This document shows, one piece after another, positions 32,147-44,500 of a DNA stretch of 64,000 bases. Under the pieces are notes generated by a model. It was not told where the DNA came from. It worked only from the letters and a program-made list of their open reading frames with translations, and searched no databases. The DNA lies in assembly GCA_963678705.1 (NCBI GenBank), contig OY783205.1:26775034-26839033 (forward strand). The letters are read 5' to 3'. Numbering within the stretch: position 1 is the first letter of the stretch; each line of letters begins with the position of its first letter. A program made the translations under genes and the position numbers. This stretch comes from Panorpa germanica (taxonomy: Eukaryota > Arthropoda > Insecta > Mecoptera > Panorpidae).

Positions 32147-33874
32147 TCTTTTTGAGCTCGCACCTATTTTGCTTTGGCTAAAACTCTTTATTACTCTTAC
32201 AATAGGTAAGACCACCCATATTAGTGTTAATAGGGAAGGACTCTTATACTGGGTATCCCAAAAGTAAGATTCCCAGAACATTGTAAATTTCTCTAAAATA
32301 GCGACTGAATTCCCGAATGATACACTATATCATACATATACGAGTATTTATAACATTTGTGTTTCATATACATTTCTGAGTTTCCATATTAATAGTTTTA
32401 TTAATACCAATGTGTGAGTTCAACTCCAGGTCCAGCTCCAGCTTTCTGCTCCAGACTGTCCCTCACTTACCCGTTTCTTCCTCTCCCGTGATGTATTTGT
32501 ATGGTTAAAACATCAGAACATATGAAATAAGTGTTGTACCAACGTGTTTGTTTTAATAATGTTATTTGACATATTGTTAAAACGCCAGGGGTGCAATTGG
32601 TGGCGACAGGATAAATATAAAAGGGGCTTATTGATTAGTAACAGAGAGGGCACTTTGAAAACAGTCGTGTCTAAGGTCTAACTAGTGAAAAAGTCTTCAA
32701 GAACATGATTTCAAAATACAAATTCTTAATATTTATTTTTTGGTAATTATTAGTCATTTTTTAAGACGATACTACACAACTTGGTGAAACCATAACCTTA
32801 AAATACCTACAGCAATGAAGTTATCGGTATATTATATCCGCCATGTTTAAATATATGACATATACAATATGTTTTCTTGTAAAATGTAAATATGTAAATT
32901 ATTATATGATAAAATTTCTTTAAGATTTTAAATAACATATCTGTTTGTGAGACCTGTAAATGAAAATACTGAGAAATATTAATGTCAACGCTGTTTATGC
33001 CATTTATAATGTGCATTAAGATATATTGACCCATCTCTTAGTTTGCATGACAAAACGAAAAGTTAAAAGCAATTTATCTTTTTTTTTTTTTTATTATTAT
33101 GTATTTACAATTGTATGCGGTAACGGTGGCGATAGCATTTTAAAATATAAGTGTTTTGTAGAATGTAAACTATAGAGATTTTAAATTTATTGCTTCTTTT
33201 AAAAACCTATAACTTTTGTACCTATATCTTTGTAAGCTATTTTATATAATCATCGTCTTCTAAATAATAACTAAAATAATTTTAAATTTAAAAACCAATT
33301 AATTGAATTTCGCATCACGAAGAGTCCTTGCTAGCACAAGCCATCTATCTCTGAGTTGATGAACTTAATACAAAAGTTTAGTTTTAATCCTTTATTATTT
33401 ACTTATTATTTTATGCATAAATAAATAATTAAATATATTATAATTAAGAAAATAATGTATTATAAATATAAATCGATGATTTAATTTAAAAAGTGCTTCA
33501 TTACTTTTAAAGCAAGCGTTGACAATAACGGTAATAATCAATAAAACTTTATATATTTATGAATTGTTTAATATTTAACATGAATCTTATACAGTTGCTG
33601 TTACTAATTATATATATTAACAGCTATTTATTATTAATTAATTCAAAAGTATTGATCCTTTTTATTTGATACCACTAGTGTTAGACAAGAGATGGCAATA
33701 CTAGGAAGAAATAAATATTTCAACATAACCTTCATTTTTGATAGGTTTTTATAACAAAAAAAAACTTTTCGGCTCTGTCAATACAAAATTACATGTAATG
33801 TCAAAACAAAAAAATAAAAATGTATAATAAATAATAAATAAATTAGTAACTAAATTCTGGTTTTTTAAATAAGT
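32147..33874. other. Intergenic upstream of the RNF123-type gene
   Basis: No exon supported. Around 32413-32458 the sequence ccaggtccagctccagc is the reverse complement of a motif at 19171-19205, a shared short repeat. The last 150 bases before the ATG at 33875 are very AT-rich, with no clear TATA/initiator pair, so the transcription start is not placed. Confidence 0.4.
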
Positions 33875-36800
33875 ATGGATGTTCAGGAAATAATAGAAAA
33901 TGTATTTGGTGATGATTATAATCTTAAAACTGCAGGAGTTCAGTCTGTTTCCTCTGAGACAGAAAAGTTTTATGATGCCGAACGTGACATGAAAATAATT
34001 GATGATCTTAATACCTGGTTAAAAGTTTTTTTAAAGCAGAATAGCTCAGCAAGGAATATACCTCATCCTGATATTCGGGATGGTCGAATTGGACCAGCAC
34101 TAGTGAGATACAGTGTCTTCATTAAAGATTTATTAATGTAGTAGCAAAATATTTATTCCAGAACATGTTTCCCTTCATTTAAGGTACGTTTTGATACAAC
34201 AGCACATTCAGGACTATTTATGATAAGCCCAGATAGATTAAATGTTCAGTCACAGAGTAATTTTGCCTCAATTAAAGCCAATGCTTGCGTCTTTGCTGGG
34301 AAGTGGCAATTTGAAGTTCAGCTTGGTACTAAAGGCGTAATGCAGGTTAATATTTAATGCTATTTAATATAAAGCTATGATATTGATAAACATTAAGTGA
34401 AACGTTACGGTGTAGGTAGGCTGGTGCACTGCGAAATGTAGATTTTCTCAAGACGCTGGCGTTGGAGATACAGTAAATTCATATGCCTTTGATGGAAATC
34501 GAGTCCGCAAATGGAATGTTGCTACAATGAAATATGGTCAGCCTTGGCTCAGCGGTGACATTATAGGTTGCTGTGCGGATATGGATAATGGAACAATTCA
34601 TTTCGTTAGGTAAATAGCTCTGAAAATTATCACTAAGCTATCAGAAAATATTTAATATATTAATGTTGTAATTCCAGAAATGGAGAACATATGGGTCTTG
34701 CATTTGAACATGTACGTTTAGGTCCTGGCATCAGCTTTTTTCCTGCAGTTTCTTTAGCTTATAATGACCATCTATACGCTAATTTTGGTGGCATGCCGCT
34801 TAGATATCCAGAAGAATCATTTCGTCCTTTACAAGTATGAAAACGACACTTACGTTTTATATTTGATTATATTTCAAATTAATGAGCAGGTTTTTTAAGA
34901 GAACCTTATTTTTATATACTATCTATCAACACCTTTGCATCGTTATATATTATTTCCGTAGGAACCGCCACGGGGAGACATTGTAAAAGCAAACCTGCTG
35001 CTTAAATATCTAGTAAGATTAATAGCTATATCAGAACAGGTCCAGAATTCGTCTGATTCTTCTCATCAAACACCTCCTTTATCTAATGACGCTGTAATTT
35101 TACGTTTATGCTCCGTTATAATGGAACCTTTAGGACCCCTTTTGACAAACTCTTATATTGTTGCTGACTGTTTGATGCCATGTTTGTCTGCAGTTAGTAA
35201 AACAAAAACGTGAGTACCCTTGATACGAAAGAAATGTAAAATACCTACTGGATATGAACTTAGTCGGTAAATTTATATAGTTGTTACTTGCAGAGTTGGT
35301 AATTCATCTAAAAATAAGAGCAGTTTATCACCTTCTTATAATAATAAGCGACTAGCAACAGTGTTTGATATATTTTGGTCATTTTGTGAGGATTTTGAAA
35401 TTGAGAAATGTATTGACCATATATTTCAAAATCTGTTATCAATCTATAAACAAGTTTCTAGGAGTTTAAGTTTTGAACAGCAGAAAAATAGCCTCAGTTT
35501 ACTCTTGGAGATTTTGAAACATGAACAAACCAGAAAGTTTTTATTGGGAACCTTACTTTTCAGAAAAGTTGGGTAAGTTATTAAATTCCTGTCCCAAAAG
35601 TATTTAAATCTTTATATACCGTAATGAATCTTATTTTAGATTTGCTAATTTTATGCACTTAAAACCTGTTGATGAAAAGTGTTTCGCTGAAATTATACCA
35701 GATGTTTGGTGGCAGTCAATAAATGGTGATGTAGAGAGAGAGAAAAATAGAAAAAATTATATGGAAGCTGTAAATCGAATCCGAGACGCTACGATGCCTT
35801 TAGAAGATATGCAGATTGAAATGTTACTACTTTTACTAAATAATGGTGATGGAAGCAGAGTAAGATTTCATATAGCATATTTTTTATTTTCCCCTCTAAC
35901 TGTAAACACTGATTTTACAATAACATTATTACGTTTAGACAGAGCCATCCTCCAGGAAAATATTTTTGACACGTTTCCGAAGGTATGCCCATGAACAACT
36001 AATGAACAGCAAGGTACTAATGTCTCGGGTAAAGATTATTTTTTAAAGCTATAACTTATTAAAACAATTTTAACAGTTATTAACATTTCAAGCATTATGT
36101 GTTAAGAGTTGCATATACATTACAATTTTTACATTATAATCATTACGTTAAAGAGTGTCTCTTCACAAACTCCTCCACCGGTGTCCTTGTGTACATTTCA
36201 TCGACTTCTGTCAGCTTTGTGTAAGATATGGGCGATAGAAGAAGAGGAGGATGAAAGATCTAGGAAAAGTGGTGCACAACCAAAACTAGTTGCTAAACTT
36301 TTTTATGATGGAAGCATTGAATATTTTGGTATAGATAGATTAGGTGATAATATTTGTTTTACTATACTAATTGTAGTACAATAAACACTTGAGAATTATT
36401 TGAACGTCATTGTTAATATATATGTAGGTGGAGTATTGTCCCATATTCGAAAAGCATTTCGTGGAGAATTGGTTGCTACCCTCGGGGAAGAACACGCCGC
36501 ATTTACACCTGATCGCAATGTCCATGACACAGAATTCGATGATCTGAGTAAGTCTGGTTTGTTCAATTTAATTGTTCAAACTGTAACATACTTTTTGTTG
36601 TATTTTATAATGGATACACTTTAGACCTGATGGATGCCGCTCTAGGATTATTCTTGGCAGGTCCATCTGGTCAAGGTATGCAAACAGCAGGTGGTGCCCC
36701 AGTGTTTCCGGCTTTAGCGAGGGTCATGACTCAACCAAATGCGCAAATGCTTCTAACAAGGTTCGGAAAATAATATTTGATAAACACTTCATTCTTTCAC

Positions 36801-39510
36801 GTAACTAAGGAATCCATTCAAATTAGAAATTCAAGTTTATAATTTATTTACTACTCATCAGTTTGTAAATTATTATGATGAATACTTAGGTTGGCTCATG
36901 GCAGCAACAACCCACGAGGATTTGGCGGTCCTGTGTCTCCCGGATCATTGGACTCAAAACAATCTCGCTATGAATTTTTAGATGGAATTATATTGTATTA
37001 TCATGCTTTGGCACATAAGCAATTAACAAAGGTAGTAAGATTATAAGTAGCTGTTGATAGCAATGTGATCAATTTATACGATTAAATTAAAATTTACATT
37101 TTAAAGATTGGTGATATGAGAGATAATCAAGTTGAGCTAGTGACTTCATTAAAAGATGCAAGAGATAGAATTCAGTATATTAACCATCAAAGTAAAAAAT
37201 ATTTAAAACCATTTAACGGCAGTAGAAAATCAGATCCTGGTCCAAGTATTATACAACAGACTACCGATGTTGTAAATATTCTTCAAACATCGGAAACAGT
37301 TTTTGTAGTAAGCATCTCTCCACATGTTTTTACCATTTATAATCATTGCAGTTTTTTATTATTTTATATTTTAGAAAAGGTTAGAAGAACTCTCACGGCA
37401 GTTAGCTTGGGCGCGAGCTCTTATCGTATCACCAAGTAGACGACGAGATTTTGCTATTTTATTAGGAGTTGTTTTAGGAGTTCTTTTGGAAGCTGCTAAC
37501 ACAGGACAATTATTTGCATTTGTACCTGATTTTTATATTGAAGCCCTTTGCCAACTTACTACTGCAGTTAGAGATATCGGACATCCTGTTCCACCAAAAG
37601 CTAAAGATTTAGACGGTTAGCATTAATTATTTATAGAAACATTTTTTTCACAACTTTCTGATTCACAATATTTTTTACAGAACACATAGTATTAATAGAG
37701 GGAGTAGCTGCTTGGCTTTGTACATATTTTTCTGATTCTCGTGTTATTTTAGCAGGAGCTAAAGATTCTCTTGTTCAAGGTTTAGGCTCTTTAGCCATGT
37801 GCCCTACTTCATTACATGCCATGGAAAGAGTACCACTGGATTGGTAGATATAATCAAATATGTTAAATGTAAAGATTCCTTTATGGTATAATATTTTTAT
37901 AAATATTTTAGTCGAATTTGTATGGTAAAAGCTTTATTAAGACCATACGAAAATCGTGCATGGGCTCAAAGTAATTGGTTGCTTGTTCGTTTTTGGCAAG
38001 GAAGAGGTTTTGCATTTCGTGAGGCAAGAGCCCCACAGGGTTTCATGGGCCCTACTCCTCGGCCCAGTCCCACTATGTCAGATACCGGGCTCCTTCATAG
38101 ATATTGCGGTATGAATAAATATTAAAAACCATGTGTAACTTCATTGCGTTGCTTGCATTGAATAATTTTTATTTACAGAACCATGTCCATCGGAAGTGTT
38201 TCAAAATCATGTCGGAGAATTATTAAGACATGAAGCATTGGCAACTGCTTTTATAAACTCAGTATTAAATCAACTAAATTGGGCATTTTCAGAATTTATA
38301 GGGATGCTTCAAGAGGTTTGTTTAATGTAGAGTTGTTAAAGAAACTTGTCAAGCTATTAACTAATTCGTTTACTTTTATAGATTCAAAATATATCACTGC
38401 GCCCAGAACGTGTATATATTGAGTCTAGGCAGCTTAAAATTTGTGCAACCTGTTTCGAATTAACAGTATCTTTATTAAGAGTTGTAGAAATGGTAACATA
38501 TGTTGCCCCTCATGTTTTTCTTGACCCAAGCTTGCCGGCCAGTGATTTATTACTATCAAGATTACTCCAGGTATATACAATTTTCTTTTTACCTATTCGA
38601 AAATTGTATTTTAATTTTAACATTTCCATTACAGCTGATATGTCAAATATTAAACAGAATCAGCAGCACTTCTGGTTGTTTTCAACATGCGGTTGGCCTT
38701 AGTTTACCCGATTTAGGAGTTGTTGGGCACTTCTCAATTTTAGCAGCCTCTATTGGAGTATTACTGGGTCTACTTGAACCAGAAATTTTACGAAAGGATG
38801 TCACTCTCCCTCAAGTACAAAGATTTCAAAATAATAAAGATAGCTAATATTCAATAACGGATGATAATTCGTTTTATGTTTAATTGCAGATACCTAGAGT
38901 CTGCCGAGCATTATTAACAGAGCCTTCTTTCCAGCTCAGTTCTATAAAATTTTCATTAGGAGAAGTTTCAAATCAACCAGTGCCTGATTCTACAATAGAA
39001 ATATTTTCATTTTCAAACTGTAAGAATATGAAACATCTCATTTTAATTTAAAAATTCGTAGTAGAGAATTTGTTACTCTTTTAAATTGAATGTATATATT
39101 TATTTTTTAAAACAGCTTTTTAACTGTATTAAAATTTAGATCCCAACAGTGTGACAGTATCTGAAGTAGGACAAATTCGAAAGGTAATAAGTGGCTTGGA
39201 GGTGTACCAAAGTTTATTAAGTGCATCTACCATTCTTGGCGATGATATAGCGTGCCCGATTTGTTACGCTCGACCACTTAGTGCAACCTTTAGCCCTTGT
39301 GGGCATCGGTCCTGCGCGTAAGTTGTGTAAAAAATAATGTGTATTAATCTTTATCCAAATATTTTAAGAAATTGCATTTAATTATTGAATTTCAGAGCTT
39401 GCATTGCACATCATCTAATGAATTCTCGAAAATGTTTCTTCTGCATGGCAAAAATTGAAAAAGTTTATGATTTCCAGGGCGCTACATTACACGTATTACC
39501 GGCGTCATGA
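33875..39510 (+). CDS. RNF123: RNF123/KPC1-type E3 ubiquitin ligase, 22 exons
   Basis: Joining 22 exons with GT-AG borders gives 3882 nt, or 1293 residues plus stop, in one frame; human RNF123 is about 1.3 kb of codons too. Exons: 33875-34102, 34184-34345, 34416-34609, 34678-34834, 34962-35209, 35294-35572, 35640-35859, 35939-36013, 36154-36343, 36428-36547, 36625-36760, 36890-37031, 37107-37307, 37375-37615, 37681-37843, 37912-38108, 38179-38315, 38382-38570, 38635-38814, 38890-39019, 39140-39317, 39396-39510. A SPRY domain (about residues 75-235, with GWCTAKCRF and GNRVRKWNV) is followed by a long helical middle with the conserved [17 protein letters not shown]. At the end is a C3HC4 RING finger (C1235, C1238, C1250, H1252, C1255, C1258, C1269, C1272). 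RNF123 is the catalytic subunit of the KPC complex, which ubiquitinates cytoplasmic targets such as p27/Kip in vertebrates; the insect substrate is not known to me. All introns are short (about 64-140 bp) and free of transposons. Confidence 0.96.
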
Positions 39511-41457
39511 CATCCATGATAAAAATCTACCTTTGTGTAGTTCAACAATAGGAATTTTATAGAAAAATAACAGAAAAAATATGTTGAAATATTATTCTTA
39601 AAAATATATCCATTAGAAAAATTACATGTAGTAACGGAATTAGTTATATTATTTGCAAATTAATTTATTAAAACAAAACATTTTTACTTATATTATTTTG
39701 ATAAAAAGCAATTTAGGTATTTTTTCAGTTTTGTGGTGTTCATACATATCAATATTTTTTATATTAATAATAAATATACCAAATATTTCTAGTCAACGAA
39801 GCATTCCTGTATATTATATACTACCTGTTCTTCGAAATTGCATTTTACTCCTTAAGAGGTGAATTCGTTTGTCATTCTTCAATTCTTCAATCTCGAAGAG
39901 CTTTCGAACAAAACATTTAACCAATGTCGTCAAATTATCCTATTTCTAAATATGCATTTTTGTACACGCTTTATTAATTACTCTTAAACCGCATTCCCAG
40001 TTATCAAGTTTTATTTTTAATTTTACACAAGCAGAAACTCACTCATAGATTTAGGTTTAAAACTAAAACTCGGTAAGTGGGAATGATACTTTATATTTAA
40101 TTATACTCTACAAAGAGTGCAGTCATTAACATTTAGTCTGATTTGTGATTCGGAATACCTCATAGTTTTAAAATATGTTCTAATTTAAATTTAAGTTAAT
40201 AATTTATTTGATCATCGACCATTGTAACACGACATATTTATAAGTCTAGCTTTAGAAAGTGCACTGTACACATAACATAACATTTATGTAGCAATTATGT
40301 AAATGTTAAATAGCCTTGTTCAACGCATTAGTGATTTTTATGTATACTCTTAAATTATAAAAAATTTACACCATAATTGACCAAATTTATAATCTTTTTA
40401 AATTAATGAAAAACACTTTTAATACATATCGTAAGAAATATAATCGAGCTTCTTGGCACCAAAATAATTTATATTTTATTTATCCTTTATCTATTGTCCT
40501 AATAAATGTATTATGTGTTAACAAATTTAGACTAAATACAATTGAGTCTTTGTCGGTGGCATCGCAGCTAACTAACTAGAAGAATTTGTACGTATCGATC
40601 AAAGTGTTTTCTATATACTGGTTATATAATTATCACATAATATTTTATATTAAATGGTTAAAGAGACATTAAAAGCGAATCGTAAATCTTGTGAAAGTCA
40701 TTCGGTTCTGTCATTGGCTGAAAAGGTTAATCCTTTTAAGGACCTATAACGAAAGCATATTTCTTTTCGCTATTTATTAGATTTAGTCCTTAACGACTGA
40801 AGGATTTGTTTGTTATAGCGAAATAGTTAATATAAAAAAGTAATAAAAAATAAGTTTTATTATTGCTTTAACAGTACTTTAAATTTATTACTCATACATA
40901 TACATATATTGAAATATTTAATTATTAATTTAAAAACTAAATATAAAATGTGATATATATATATTGCTACACTAGTTTATATATACTAATTTAATATTAT
41001 TTATTTTTATTACAAAAACATAACACGTTCTTTTTACATATTTTAATTTATAAATAGATTCGTGTTGAATTGAGTAAAACTATACGATCATCATCGACAA
41101 GATAAAACGCAGTTATTTTAATATTTGATTAAGTTTTTTATATTGCAAAATTTAACACGCCCTTTTGAATGTAAATTTCTTATTTTTATTAAGCTATAGG
41201 TTCTTTAGCTACTTAATAATAATAACAAATTTGAATTCTTCAATATCCTTGTTTATAAAATTATTACAGTTAAAAAGATTTTTACAATATTAATTATGAA
41301 AATGTATTTTTTTTTTCTGAAACAAACTACCTCAGCTCTATAAATATTACGTAAATGTTACCTCAATGTGTTAACTGGGTAATTTCATATATATTGCTAG
41401 TTTATTTAATGAATTTGGGCATTTATTCTTATCAGATTTAACTACAAGTCTTCAAAA
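39511..41457. other. 3' flank of the RNF123-type gene and convergent intergenic DNA
   Basis: A polyadenylation signal AATAAA at 39769-39774, about 260 bases after the stop, is the first plausible 3' end for the RNF123 transcript. The remainder is AT-rich with no exon. The next gene is transcribed toward this one, so their 3' ends converge here. Confidence 0.5.
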
Positions 41458-41502
41458 TTTATTGAAAAAATAAGATATAAAATAGTTGGCCTTAAGTTTA
41501 TT
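41458..41502 (-). terminator. Polyadenylation signals of the peptide-precursor gene
   Basis: On the - strand AATAAA occurs at 41502-41497 (12 bases past the stop) and again at 41463-41458 (51 bases past). The second is at the more usual distance. Both support a gene ending at 41514. Confidence 0.55.
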
Positions 41503-41513
41503 ATAATATTTGT

Positions 41514-44500
41514 TTATCGTCTGCGCCGTTTGCCTAATCCGGTCCACATAAGTGCAGGGTCGTAATAATTAGTACCCTTATATCTTTGAGGTTCTGGAGC
41601 AGATACAAAAGCTCGAACTAGCCCAGAAGGTCTATGTGATCGCATTGCGTGAAGATATGCAGCTGTTGCACTTGGACGAAATAATTTCTCAGAGTGATCT
41701 GAAAAATAACATAACCAAAAATTATTAACTAGTTTAGGATATTAATAATAGATGGTGTTGTCGAAAATAATTATTTCTTAAAGAAAATTATTCATCGTCA
41801 TAAATTTATAATTTCTGCTTGTGGTATTTAAAATCTCACTTCTGACTATATCCTTTAATTAAATTAATTGATGTTAAAAGTAAAATATGAATTCGCAAAT
41901 TAAAGCACGTGTTCAAAGCTATACTTTACAGAATACAGCTTACTTATAAAGTAAGGATTACTCAGAAAGGGCTTATTAGTAATTACATTATCAAGCTTTG
42001 AAAGTTTACAATGTTAAAGGGCACTAAAAGGACTACTTTGATTTATTATCGTACAAATTTTCTAATACAGTTTATCAAGTTATTATGTCTTGGAAATTGA
42101 AAACAAATTGAAAATTGTTAAAGTAAAAGTTTTGTGGTATAACAAGTGTTTGAAAATGTGTTTTAATCTAAGTGAATTATTTTCTAAAGCATTTTAATAA
42201 GTAATTACTTTAAAGTAAAGTTTCTGAAGATTTGGATTCAATTTCTTGATGAAAATTGAGTTAATTCTTCAATTTTGATATTTAACTCTTTAAAGCTGAT
42301 TTAAACCATGACGTAAAATGTATAGACACGCCCCTGCATTCAGTTTTTATGAAAAAATGTGAATTCTATTTACTTAGTACCTTGCTACTTCGACTGACCC
42401 CTAGTAATACCGAGTGACTCCGCCTTACTTCGACGTATTCCAAATTTTATCTTTTCTATAGAACCTTTTACGCCTTGTGGATAGTCTACCATTATTACAA
42501 TCTCACAAATAAATTGTTTTTCTTTTTAACATTTGACGGCACAGTGTCCGTCAACAAGCAGCGGAGTAGGGCACCATAAAAACTGGTAACACAGTGGAAG
42601 GTCGTCCTTCAGTGAGAGAATATAGTATTGAAAATACGCTGACGTTACATAAATTAAATTTAGAAAAAACATTTTTGGTGGTGGAAACGCCGGATATTTC
42701 ATTTTATATTGTTGTAATATTCTTCAACGAATCCGTTATTATTCTAAAGTCACTAAATGATATTGTTGTTTATTAAATAAAGCTTTCTACATCAAGAACT
42801 TTAACACTGTCATTCTCTTAAGCGCTTTTTAAATCGTTTATTACATCTAAGACAAATGTAATTCATTCAACTGTTTTGTTTCTAATGTAGTGAGCTTTTA
42901 TTTTCATAAAACTTAAATCATTAGAAAGAATTAAAAGTCATTTTCTCGCCTACGAAATGTCTTTAGTTAAAGGTAATGTTCTAAAAGTTGATTAAAAACT
43001 TTTTGAATAAAATTAAACAATTATTTGAAGTTTTGTGCTTAATTTTCCGATTAATTAAAGTTTCTGCTTTGTGTTTAAAAAGTTTATATTTGTAATTTAG
43101 TTAATATTGTTATAAAGAAAATAACAGAGTATTGTATTTTCCTGACTTGATATTAATCATATGTGAATTAAAGCACAAAAGCTTTAAATGCATTTTAAAA
43201 CGGGAAAAATTAATTTTGCGTAGGTTTGAATTTTTATATACAATTACATATATAATAAATACGAATGTAAAATTATTTCGAGTTATACTTCAAAGACACA
43301 TATACAAAGAAAATAAAAAGAGAAATTAAAAATCTGTTTCCGGCATATCAAAAATACAGTCATTAAAAGAAAATATTATACGCAGCAAGTAGAATAGATA
43401 ATACTGTAAATATATATTCGCACCTTTGACAAAATATTAAGTAGAATTATTTTGTTAATTTCGATTTTTCCACAAAATTAGTTGATTTCTCTTGCTGATA
43501 GTGTATCTGGATTATGGTCTTATGTTACATAAACACGAAAATTAAGTGGTCTGCGTTTTTTATAATTAATGGATCATTATTAATATGAGTATTAGTATAC
43601 CATCCGTCCCAACGGGGGCTTGGTGGAAAAAATTGGACCTAATTTGTCAAAGAAGATGTTAATCAATTAAAACACATGAGTACCGTGTTTATCAGGTACT
43701 AATTAAATAAGTACAGGGACGGACTAAACGTTTATTGGACCTTACAGTTTAAAGCGTTTTCTTCTTTGTGAATAGGGCCACTCAAAATGATTCGTTTTAT
43801 ATACAACTGTGACATAACCTCACATTTCTTAACAGATGTAATTAATTTACTAAAATAATTAAATTTAAATACAATTTGTTAAAACTTTTATTACTTTAAC
43901 TTACAAATTAATTATCTATTAGTAAGATAAAACAATTTTAATTAATAAGACAAGGAATGTTTATAGATTTATCATTAAAACGTGAAACAAATTTCAATAA
44001 GTTCAATCGTGGATTCCTTTATAAATAAATGTTGCTATATGTAGAGAATTATAAGTTAGGAAAAGCGTGTTAAGTTGGCAGTCCTGCAACGCGATCCCTT
44101 AACGTTATTGATAATTTGTTTGTGTTGGTAATTAACAAGAAAGCAAGACCGAACTACTATACTGGAGATTTAGATGTAGGCAAGCTCTCGCCCAGCGCCA
44201 TTTTAATTCTTTATTCAGACTTTGTTGCATTCCCAGTAAACAATTTGGTGAAGTTTCCTTTTTTGTGACGTTTCTATCACTATTACACTTCAATTATAGT
44301 TCGTATCAACTTTATCTTAATTTGTATTCCGACAGGTGGAATGGTTTCACCATTTGTAGCAGATAAAATAGACATTTTATATGAACGACTGTGAAAACTA
44401 AACTCTTGCATGACAAAAAAGTCATACGCATCTTCAATATGATGGAAAAGTGACTCCAAAATGTTAACTGAGTTGTTTAGTTATGGAATTCTGTTACTTT

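Noticed and set aside
35860-35994. Extension of RNF123 exon 7 to a downstream stop
   Set aside because: A good donor (GTAAGA) at 35860 and the homologous next exon at 35939 in another phase show that this is intron read-through.
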